DNA of 5,832 bases from Bacteroidota bacterium. Lineage in GTDB: Bacteria; Bacteroidota; Bacteroidia; Cytophagales; Cyclobacteriaceae. The position numbers and the translations under genes were made by a program. Below, piece by piece: positions 1 through 5,817 of this stretch (the first letter of the stretch is position 1; every line of letters starts with the position of its first letter). Below the pieces are notes generated by a model. That model was not told the DNA's origin and made no database searches. It saw nothing but the letters and a program-made list of their open reading frames with translations. The stretch is taken from contig QGUY01000250.1 of NCBI GenBank assembly GCA_003242315.1, positions 1-5,832 on the forward strand, in the 5' to 3' direction.

Positions 1-192
1 AGCACAAATACCATAGTGCAGAAAAACCTGTTTTTCATAGTGGTTTCGTCAGTGTGTAGATTAAGCATTGAATTACGGACGACAACCTTAAATTATGAAA
101 TGTGCCCAACGACGAATCGGCGCATTTACCGGAAAACCTACATGGCAAAGTGGATTTACGACGAAAACCTTACATCCCGCGAAGCCCTAAAG
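1..192. other. gene-free stretch with decayed repeats
   Basis: I see no convincing gene here on either strand. The one long open frame on the plus strand (16-375) has an unlikely composition, rich in Cys, Arg, Asn and Thr. It is built largely from the repeated DNA described separately, and it runs into the 3' end of the minus-strand HhH gene. No promoter, tRNA or insertion-sequence end is recognisable. The stretch lies downstream of the last minus-strand gene, so it is probably spacer between transcription units. What lies beyond position 1 is unknown. Confidence 0.6.
71..175. repeat. three decayed direct repeats of 20-23 bases
   Basis: Three stretches align in the same orientation: 71-93 (AATTACGGACGACAACCTTA...), 124-143 (ATTTACCGGAAAACCTACAT) and 154-175 (ATTTACGACGAAAACCTTA...). 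The shared pattern is ATTTACG-ACGAAAACCTTACAT with small gaps and substitutions. Start-to-start spacing is 53 and 30 bases, so this is not a regular array. A fourth, weaker relative lies at about 23-46: it shares AAAACCT and CA-AGTGG-TTT with 133-157. The copies look like diverged remnants of an interspersed intergenic repeat or an old duplication. No ends, terminal inverted repeats or transposase are visible. Confidence 0.5.
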
Positions 193-217
193 CAGACCTG
201 TGGTCGCTTACGGTCTG
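193..217 (-). terminator. weak terminator-like hairpin after the small gene
   Basis: CAGACC (193-198) and GGTCTG (212-217) form a 6-bp stem around a 13-base loop. Beyond one mismatch, two further A-T pairs are possible. On the minus strand the stem begins two bases after the stop codon of the 35-codon gene and is followed by CTTTAG, only a short T tract. Position favours a transcription terminator for the PorV-like/HhH/small-protein unit. The stem is short, the loop is large and the U tract is poor, so this is tentative. The sequence is nearly symmetric and could act on either strand. Confidence 0.33.
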
Positions 218-219
218 TT

Positions 220-327
220 TCACGGCTTACGCTTTCTAAAAATCATCATAAATACCACTACACAAATAATTGCGCCGATGCAAATGACAAGCAGTACTTC
301 CGGTGTAATCAGCTCCGTTGCGTGCAT
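220..327 (-). CDS. 35-residue single-span membrane protein
   Basis: This short frame begins with ATG at 327-325, five bases after the TGA of the HhH-barrel gene, and ends with TGA at 222-220. I do not recognise the family. The product has a short polar start (MHATELITPE). Residues 11-30 (VLLVICIGAIICVVVFMMIF) are an uninterrupted hydrophobic segment of transmembrane length, and the basic tail RKRKP follows. By the positive-inside rule the C-terminus should be cytoplasmic and the N-terminus periplasmic. The TPE-plus-hydrophobic-helix start superficially recalls TatA, but the FG hinge and the amphipathic helix of TatA are missing. Its tight spacing behind the upstream gene, ideal membrane-segment architecture and a hairpin just past the stop argue that it is real. 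No homology search supports this yet. A role with the upstream outer-membrane pair is only inferred from position. Confidence 0.6.
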   Translation of the reverse strand: MHATELITPEVLLVICIGAIICVVVFMMIFRKRKP

Positions 328-332
328 GTTTT

Positions 333-2354
333 TCAGAAGCGATATCGCAGCTGTAATTTAACATCATTTCGTTGATTCCCTGCGATTTTATCAGGACCGG
401 ATCCAATCTCTTCGCGATCGATATACCGCGTGTGTGCGAATCGCATCCACAATGTCATGCGTTTGAATGAATAGGACACGAGAATATAACTTCTCGTTCC
501 CACACCGTAATACGCAGGGAGTGAAAAAGAGAGCCAGGCGTCGCGTTCATACGCATACTGCCTGTTGTCATAATCGTCCGTGTCAAACAGTGCATATCGC
601 GCCGCCACGCGAAGCTTGCCGAACTCGGCGGCGATGTCTTGCATCAGTGCCATTCCTTCCGTGGTTTGTCCTCCAATTTGATATGCGCTGTACTGGAGAC
701 GTGTTTTAAGGGTGAGTCCCCGTGCTGCCGCTATGGAAGTCCCTGCCAGCACATTGCGCTTTACGCCAGGAACTACGTCGACCAGAGGATCGTCGCCATA
801 AATATTGCGAGCCTTGCATTCTTCGCGAAACTGAATGTGCCATGATGGCCCGGAGCGACTGTTCCTCGCAATGCGCAAGAGCCATTCATAGCCGCGCGAC
901 GGCGCGTAAACGCGGTACCTGAGCCAAGGGAACATGAACATGTCGAAGTATCCCGTTACATGGAGATACTTTGTAAGCCGGTATTTCCATCCCCAGTAGA
1001 TTCCCTTTTCATTCTGGACGGAGCTCCCTTCGCTTATTGCGTTCGCATAGAACGCGTGAAAGTCGCGACTGTAGTCGCGATAAGCAGCAGCAACCTCAAG
1101 CTGTGGTGTTAGGCTCGATAGTAATCCGATAACTGCAGCAGTTCCTCCTGTGGCGTTTAAAGCAAACTCTGAAAAGAACGCATGGTTGCGGTGGTTGTAA
1201 TTCAGAAACACGGACTCTGAATGATTCTCTGATCCCGAGAATGCAAACTGATTGTAGGGTCTGGGCTTGCGCTGTACAGGTGTATCGAAGATGACGGAGT
1301 TTAACACGACACCCGCATCCATGCGTGCTGTCTTACGGTTGACAACAACGCCTGCGTTGATCTCGCGGATGGCGGCTCTGCCCGCGATTTCGTTTTCCGT
1401 TCGATGTAAACCTGAAGTTCGCAATGCGGTAGCCAGCTGGCTGTCCGTGCTGTCGCCTTCCACCAACGCATCGCGCGGGGCATCCGAGTAGAAACCCGTG
1501 ACGTGTAAATTTTGATCAAATCGAATCGTGACGACGGCGCCGCGCAATGCGCTGTTTTCGTTTGACGAAGAGAAGGGGACACCTCCGACGTTTGCCCGCC
1601 TCAAGGTATTCACCGTTTCGCTTCCGCTCTTGCCAAGTCCGAACAAGCCGCCAAGTAAAAGCCCTTGACCAGCCTGCACCTGGTAGTCGCCCACGACGAG
1701 ATTTTCGATAATTCCCTTGTTTTGCAACTGTACATGAAATGATAAATGATCAAATCCCGGACGCCAAAGCGACTCAAAAACAAAAGGTTCTCCTGCATCC
1801 TTTTCCAGGGTGAAACCGAGACTGAAATCGCCGGGACGACTGGAGCGAAATCGAATCTTTAGCTGGTCCGGACTCCCAAGGAATGTGCTGTCGTCGCCCG
1901 CTCTCCGCTGAAGCACCCGTCCCTGCGAAATCATGACGTAGGCATTCCTGTTTTCCGCGATCCGCTTGAGAACGGATTTGTCAAGCCGCGTCTCGGGTTC
2001 ATACACGCGCACAAATGGCAGCAGACGATCAACGGTGACTTCATCCAAACCCTCGACGCTTTGAAGTTCGTACGGAGAGAGAAAGTCGCCGAAACTTTCC
2101 CGATGCTTTATGAGAGCGTCGATCTGCTGTACCGAAAGAAAGCCCAGGAGACGAAGCTCTTCTGCAGTCACACGGTTGAGATCGTACGGTTCGCTGAAAA
2201 TTTGTGCAAGATTTTCATACAATGCCTCGTACGGCACATCGATATCGGGAATGGCCGCGATATCATCAATTAATTGTTGAAGGTGTGCATCCTGTTGCGC
2301 ATGCACAGCCATCACCGGGACCATCAGGATGCAGAAGATAAGTGTCACTTTCAT
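333..2354 (-). CDS. exported HhH-domain protein with outer-membrane barrel
   Basis: This 673-residue protein belongs to a type seen in Bacteroidota and relatives and usually annotated only as helix-hairpin-helix domain-containing. A signal peptide (residues 1-19, ending VHA before Q20) sends it across the inner membrane. Residues 58-115 carry a ComEA-like double helix-hairpin-helix: DLNRVTAEELRLLGF, then a helix ending IKHRESFGDFLSPYEL, then SVEGLDEVTVDRLLPFV. In cytoplasmic and ComEA proteins such hairpins bind the DNA backbone; whether this one does is unknown. From about residue 130 to the end the sequence alternates polar and aromatic/hydrophobic residues in strand-like stretches. It closes with KLQLRYRF, the terminal Phe typical of barrels inserted by the BAM machinery. 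Its ATG lies inside the stop of the PorV-like gene (ATGA overlap), so translational coupling is likely. It is not ComEA itself, which is far shorter and lacks a barrel. The domain call is secure; the function is open. Confidence 0.85.
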   Translation of the reverse strand: MKVTLIFCILMVPVMAVHAQQDAHLQQLIDDIAAIPDIDVPYEALYENLAQIFSEPYDLNRVTAEELRLLGFLSVQQIDALIKHRESFGDFLSPYELQSVEGLDEVTVDRLLPFVRVYEPETRLDKSVLKRIAENRNAYVMISQGRVLQRRAGDDSTFLGSPDQLKIRFRSSRPGDFSLGFTLEKDAGEPFVFESLWRPGFDHLSFHVQLQNKGIIENLVVGDYQVQAGQGLLLGGLFGLGKSGSETVNTLRRANVGGVPFSSSNENSALRGAVVTIRFDQNLHVTGFYSDAPRDALVEGDSTDSQLATALRTSGLHRTENEIAGRAAIREINAGVVVNRKTARMDAGVVLNSVIFDTPVQRKPRPYNQFAFSGSENHSESVFLNYNHRNHAFFSEFALNATGGTAAVIGLLSSLTPQLEVAAAYRDYSRDFHAFYANAISEGSSVQNEKGIYWGWKYRLTKYLHVTGYFDMFMFPWLRYRVYAPSRGYEWLLRIARNSRSGPSWHIQFREECKARNIYGDDPLVDVVPGVKRNVLAGTSIAAARGLTLKTRLQYSAYQIGGQTTEGMALMQDIAAEFGKLRVAARYALFDTDDYDNRQYAYERDAWLSFSLPAYYGVGTRSYILVSYSFKRMTLWMRFAHTRYIDREEIGSGPDKIAGNQRNDVKLQLRYRF

Positions 2355-3169
2355 TTGGTCGCGAATGGATAAGCTGCTGTGACGTGGTGGCCCGTGCCGA
2401 TGAAGGCGGAATAATCGAGTGCGTAGTCCAGTCTAAGTCGCGGCGACCGGAAACCAACACCAGCTGAAAAGCGCTCAGGCACCAACCGGCACCCCAATCT
2501 GAAGTGAAACCGACCCAGGGGTCGGTACTCCATGGCAATCTTCCATGAAGTGTCATAGTCCAGATCTTTTTCGACCTCAGCGATAATCAGCACCTGTTCG
2601 CCCGGCGTGACCCCTATGCCTGCTGTGAGCTGTGTCGGAAGGCGTTCGCCGTGATCGCGCGACACGACGGGTTGCGTGGGATTGACGACATACGCGCCAA
2701 TCTTCATCCATGGTGTTAGTTCAGCAATACCACCCAAAGTCACGCCGGGAACCCAAAGGGTTCCAAATCCTGTAGCGCTGTACTGGATCAGGCTGGCGCT
2801 TATGCCCAATGCCGCAAGCCCCAGTTTGTGGGCGTAACCCAATCGCATAATCTGCTCGCTGTAAAAGGCGTCGCCAAATCGAAAAATGCCGGCAGACAGC
2901 ACACCCTTGAATGCACGAAGTGATCCTGCCACAGCCATTCGGTCGCTGCCAGGCAAAAGGGGTGTCATCGCATACCCTACGGCGACAATAGCATCGGTTA
3001 CGCCCGATAGGCCTGCGGGATTGTTAAAGAGGGACCATTCGTCGTCCAGACACGACGACGCAGAGGCCATGGCATGAGCACGTGCGCCCATGAGCGTAGA
3101 CACACTCTGGGCTTCCGCAAAAAATACGCACAGTAGCAACGCTACCGCGCAGATGAGTTGCGCAGTCAT
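2351..3169 (-). CDS. PorV/PorQ-like outer-membrane protein
   Basis: This 272-residue exported protein begins with a signal peptide (residues 1-20, AEA before Q21). Next comes the PorV/PorQ/UPF0164-type N-terminal signature: GARAHAMASASS at 28-39, then DDEWSLFNNPAGLSG at 42-56, matching the family pattern of GAR-A-A-GGA followed by D---A--NPAGL. The remainder is a run of short amphipathic, strand-like segments, as in FadL-like barrels. In Bacteroidota, PorV and PorQ work with the type IX secretion machinery on cargo at the outer membrane, but many paralogues have no known role. At 272 residues this one is shorter than typical PorV (near 390) or PorQ (near 330), so I give no gene symbol. It is the first gene of its unit, preceded by the unusual 169-base intergenic stretch, and it shares a 4-base ATGA overlap with the HhH-barrel gene. 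I chose ATG at 3169 because the signal peptide starts there; no Shine-Dalgarno sequence precedes it. Confidence 0.75.
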   Translation of the reverse strand: MTAQLICAVALLLCVFFAEAQSVSTLMGARAHAMASASSCLDDEWSLFNNPAGLSGVTDAIVAVGYAMTPLLPGSDRMAVAGSLRAFKGVLSAGIFRFGDAFYSEQIMRLGYAHKLGLAALGISASLIQYSATGFGTLWVPGVTLGGIAELTPWMKIGAYVVNPTQPVVSRDHGERLPTQLTAGIGVTPGEQVLIIAEVEKDLDYDTSWKIAMEYRPLGRFHFRLGCRLVPERFSAGVGFRSPRLRLDYALDYSAFIGTGHHVTAAYPFATK

Positions 3170-3338
3170 AGGAGAGGGTCTTTGATGCTAAGATAGAAAA
3201 TAGAATGATATGATAGCGCATAGGGGGTTATTTATTTTCAGTGTGAATGTGAGAGTGAGAGTAATGAGAGAGTAGGGGGTACGTGACCCTATGGTTCTAT
3301 GTACATTCACATAGGGGAAGAGAGTTGGAAGAAAAGAA
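3170..3338 (-). promoter_or_regulatory. intergenic region, likely leader of PorV-like gene
   Basis: This 169-base spacer follows the Omp85 stop and precedes the PorV-like ATG. It is the only sizeable gap between genes on this strand. In mRNA sense it is strongly pyrimidine-rich, with tandem CTCTCA/CTCTCAC units at about 3251-3272, and the last 70 bases are AT-rich. TATCTTAG at about 3188-3195 (minus strand) is one mismatch from the Bacteroidota -7 element TAnnTTTG. However, I find no matching -33 TTTG/TTG, so a promoter is only suggested. CCCCTA occurs three times (3312-3317, 3273-3278 and 3221-3226, read on the minus strand). No strong intrinsic terminator for the Omp85 gene is visible, so read-through into the PorV-like gene cannot be excluded. 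Confidence 0.4.
3287..3316 (-). other. inverted repeat with competing hairpins after omp85
   Basis: In mRNA sense CCCTATG (3316-3310) can pair with CATAGGG (3293-3287), giving a 7-bp stem with a 16-base loop. A second, exclusive hairpin joins CTATGT (3314-3309) to ACATAG (3302-3297) with a 6-base loop. The same CATAGGG can instead pair with CCCTA at 3277-3273 or with CCCTATG at 3225-3219. The palindrome ATGTACAT sits in the middle (3299-3306). There is no T tract after the stem, so it is a poor intrinsic terminator. It could be an RNA switch or attenuator, a protein-binding site, or chance in low-complexity sequence. Confidence 0.4.
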
Positions 3339-4772
3339 TCAGAATTCCTTTTTCACATTGAGGAAGAACCCACTTTCCCCCTCTCCATTAAATGTATACT
3401 CGAAGCGGAGCACAACGTCATATGCGGTGACGAGGTCCAGACCGGCGCCTGTGCCTACGAGCAATTTGTTAGTGAGGCGGGAGTTGGCTTCGTAGTCGGG
3501 GTAATTCCAAACGTAACCGAGATCCGCGTAGGTTTTCAGATACAATGCAATGGGCACGTGGCGGAACTGCTCGATAGGTCCGCGAGCCCAATGGTATGTA
3601 CGTGAGAATATTTCCTTCTTGAAGGTGGTCTTGTTGAGCAGATACTGAGGCCCCTCGATTACGAAGATTTCGTATCCCCGAAGAATTTCCTTTCGGAATC
3701 CCAGAACACCCAGCTGATTATAAGGCTGTGTATCGGGACTGCTCCAGTATGCATAGGAGTAGTTCGACAGGTAATACTTTTTTCCAACGGGAAGAAATAT
3801 CGCGTAGGAGGCAGTGAGTTCGGTTTTGTCGACATCAAATCCAAAACCCAGCTTCCGCGCGCCGAGTAACAAGTGGTATCCGTTGAGAGGATACGCGATC
3901 ACGTCGCGGTGGTCGGATGAAAACTGATATTCAAGCGAGAGGAAATCCTGGTCCAGTCGCTCATTTCCGAGATAGTCTGGATTGAGAAGGCGCACTGAGT
4001 CGTCCACCGTTGTCAACCGGTAGTCCACACTCAGATAGTGTCTTTCATAAAATGAATTTCTAAAGGTGTACGTCAGTCCGAATGTACGACGTTCGCTGAG
4101 CAGGTGGCGGCTACTGTGGAATATCCGCTTGTGATCAAGCGTTCGATATGCGATGTTCTTCGACTCCTGGAATTCGAAATCGAATATAAGACCGTGCTTT
4201 TGTTTTCGATCGATGTACGGAATGGTGTACCGCACCGCAAAAACCCTGTTGAATCCGAACTGCATCGTCGCGGTGAGGGTCTCGTTGCGGCCCCTGACGT
4301 TGAACTGGTACAACCGCAATCCGTAGTTTATCCGCGTAAAATCGTGATCATAATTCTGCCACCACTCGGTAAAGTTGCGATCGGAAAGTTCAAATATCGG
4401 TGAAGGAAACGTGTACCATCGCTCATCAACATCCACCAGTAGGTCAATCGTGGTTTTGTCGACAGGTAGTTTCCGGATGCGCGCTATGTTAAATAGATGT
4501 GTATTGAAGAGTTTCTTTTCGTCCTGGCTGATTACCTGATCGATGCGTGAAAGGCTTACAGTATCACCTTCCTTAAGCGTAAGCTCCCGCAGGATAATGT
4601 GATCGCGGGTTAGTCGATTGCCGACCACGAAAATCCGGTTGATGTGCAGGATCGTGTCAGGTTCCTTTTGCACGCTGTCGGGCAAGGGTATGCGTCTCAG
4701 GTCACGCCTTCCCTGAGCAGCCACATCGGGCAACGACAAAAGCAACAGTCCCACAACGGCCAACCATTTCAT
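3339..4772 (-). CDS. Omp85-family protein, one POTRA plus BamA/TamA-like barrel
   Basis: Omp85 proteins insert or translocate proteins (or sometimes lipids) at the outer membrane. This one has 477 residues. A signal peptide covers 1-19 (VAA before Q20). One POTRA-like domain lies at about 42-120, from ILHINRIFVVGNRLTRDHII, through DQVISQDEKKLFNTHLF, to IDLLVDVDERWY. A barrel of about 350 residues follows. The family loop-6 motif appears as LRGYE at 364-368, corresponding to VRGF/Y of BamA. YADLGYVW near 415-422 matches the following barrel strand, and the chain ends FFLNVKKEF with a terminal Phe. Canonical BamA has five POTRA domains and TamA three, so this short form is probably an accessory paralogue rather than the essential BamA. 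A TpsB-type transporter is less likely because it normally has two POTRA domains. The ATG at 4772 lies 10 bases after the lgt stop, implying co-transcription. No Shine-Dalgarno is seen. Substrate is unknown. Confidence 0.83.
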   Translation of the reverse strand: MKWLAVVGLLLLSLPDVAAQGRRDLRRIPLPDSVQKEPDTILHINRIFVVGNRLTRDHIILRELTLKEGDTVSLSRIDQVISQDEKKLFNTHLFNIARIRKLPVDKTTIDLLVDVDERWYTFPSPIFELSDRNFTEWWQNYDHDFTRINYGLRLYQFNVRGRNETLTATMQFGFNRVFAVRYTIPYIDRKQKHGLIFDFEFQESKNIAYRTLDHKRIFHSSRHLLSERRTFGLTYTFRNSFYERHYLSVDYRLTTVDDSVRLLNPDYLGNERLDQDFLSLEYQFSSDHRDVIAYPLNGYHLLLGARKLGFGFDVDKTELTASYAIFLPVGKKYYLSNYSYAYWSSPDTQPYNQLGVLGFRKEILRGYEIFVIEGPQYLLNKTTFKKEIFSRTYHWARGPIEQFRHVPIALYLKTYADLGYVWNYPDYEANSRLTNKLLVGTGAGLDLVTAYDVVLRFEYTFNGEGESGFFLNVKKEF

Positions 4773-4782
4773 GGGTTTGTAT

Positions 4783-5817
4783 TTACGCGTCGGAAGTCGT
4801 TCCCTTGCGATAGGAACGCACTAAAATCCATATTCCCGCAAAAACCAGGGGAATGCTCAGAATCTGGCCCATATTTATAGGCAACGTTTCTTCAAAAGCA
4901 ACTTGCGGTTCTTTCAGGAATTCAATGACAAAACGCAGACCAAAGCACCCGATCAGGAAAATGCCCAGCAGCCGTCCGGGCGGCGTTTGATCACGGTACC
5001 GTCGCCACACCATGAACAATCCGATAAACAATAACAGATAACCTGCCGCTTCGTAGAGTTGCGCGGGATGACGCGGTATCATATACATAAATACCACAGC
5101 TGAAAGACTGCCGTCATCATTAGGCACTAGTCGCGGAAGAAACTCCGACGTAACGTCGATGTGTTCGCGTGCTGTCTGATATGCTGAAACGCGGTTTAGT
5201 GTCATGTTAAGTCCCGTTGGATCGCCACCCTCGTTCGTGTTGAAATCTACGAGCATCTTTACGGGAACGTACCCATTCTCGTTTAATGAAGAATCAACGC
5301 CGACATAGGCGACATGTTGTACACGACCAGATTGCTTCAGGGATTCAGTGATTCCGCGAGCAAATACAACGCCTGAGGTGCCGTGTGTTGGCTTACCGAT
5401 AATTTCTGAATTGAAGAAATTTCCCACGCGGATGAGGGCGCCGGTCATGGCTACCAATATCACAATACGATCCACAACCTGAAGGTAACTCTGCCCTGGT
5501 TTCTTTTTCCTGGCATACAACCAAAGTGCAATCAAAATAGCGATGGCGGCACCATGACTTGCAAGTCCTCCTTCCCATACACGCAAGATGCGCATGGGGT
5601 CGTTCAGGTACAGATCGGGTTCATAAAAGAACACGTGCCCCAGACGCGCGCCGACTATTGTTGCCACTACCATGTACACAGTAAGGACGTCGACGTCGCT
5701 TTCCGGTTTTCCCTCCGTGCGGTATATGTAATACAGTATCTGTTGACTGATTACGAACCCCAGAGCAAAGAGCAGCCCATACCATCGGAGGGTGATCTCT
5801 TTTTGCCCGAGCGCCCT
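4783..5817 (-). CDS. lgt: prolipoprotein diacylglyceryl transferase, 5' end disrupted
   Basis: Lgt is an inner-membrane enzyme that moves diacylglycerol from phosphatidylglycerol to the lipobox Cys of prolipoproteins, the first step in lipoprotein maturation. Counting from the GTG at 5679-5677 as residue 1: GLASHG at 38-43 holds the His equivalent to E. coli H103. The Lgt signature RVGNFFNSEIIGKPT is at 84-98, with R84, N87 and E92 matching R143, N146 and E151. RHPAQLYEA is at 203-211. LRFVIEF at 248-254 gives R249 and E253, matching R239 and E243. NMGQILSIP follows. About 90 residues separate the signature from RHPAQLYE, a longer periplasmic insert than in E. coli. The frame stays open upstream of the GTG for 46 codons and encodes the conserved first helix, ITLRWYGLLFALGF, including the Tyr equal to E. 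coli Y26. No ATG, GTG or TTG occurs in those codons, and an in-frame TAA stands at 5820-5818. The catalytic parts are intact; the true start is lost or lies past a frameshift. Confidence 0.9.
   Translation of the reverse strand, partial: RALGQKEITLRWYGLLFALGFVISQQILYYIYRTEGKPESDVDVLTVYMVVATIVGARLGHVFFYEPDLYLNDPMRILRVWEGGLASHGAAIAILIALWLYARKKKPGQSYLQVVDRIVILVAMTGALIRVGNFFNSEIIGKPTHGTSGVVFARGITESLKQSGRVQHVAYVGVDSSLNENGYVPVKMLVDFNTNEGGDPTGLNMTLNRVSAYQTAREHIDVTSEFLPRLVPNDDGSLSAVVFMYMIPRHPAQLYEAAGYLLLFIGLFMVWRRYRDQTPPGRLLGIFLIGCFGLRFVIEFLKEPQVAFEETLPINMGQILSIPLVFAGIWILVRSYRKGTTSDA

Noticed and set aside
71..175. CRISPR array
   Set aside because: Copies differ from one another, spacing is 53 and 30 bases, and there are no uniform spacers, leader or cas genes.
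16..375. Plus-strand open frame of 119 codons
   Set aside because: Its composition is rich in Cys, Arg, Thr and Asn with no recognisable domain. It spans the decayed repeats, lies antisense to the small membrane-protein gene, and overlaps the 3' end of the HhH-barrel gene.
1267..1582. Open frames within the HhH-barrel, PorV-like, Omp85 and lgt genes on either strand, such as 1267-1491 and 1301-1582
   Set aside because: All lie inside well-supported minus-strand genes in other frames and show no domain, signal peptide or plausible composition.
333..2354. Calling the HhH protein comEA (competence DNA receptor)
   Set aside because: ComEA proteins are small and membrane-anchored. This is a 673-residue protein, most of it barrel, so only the domain resemblance is supported.
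3171..3194. AGGAGAGG followed by ATG on the plus strand, resembling a ribosome binding site and start
   Set aside because: The frame hits TAG after three codons (ATG CTA AGA TAG). The purine run is just the complement of the pyrimidine-rich leader of the minus-strand gene.
3287..3316. Strong intrinsic terminator for the Omp85 gene
   Set aside because: The 7-bp stem has a 16-base loop, low GC apart from CCC/GGG, and no U tract afterwards.
247..5098. CATAAATACCAC shared at about 247-258 and 5085-5096, with a near match at 3-14
   Set aside because: One copy is ordinary lgt coding sequence, and a 12-base match or two is expected by chance in nearly 6 kb.
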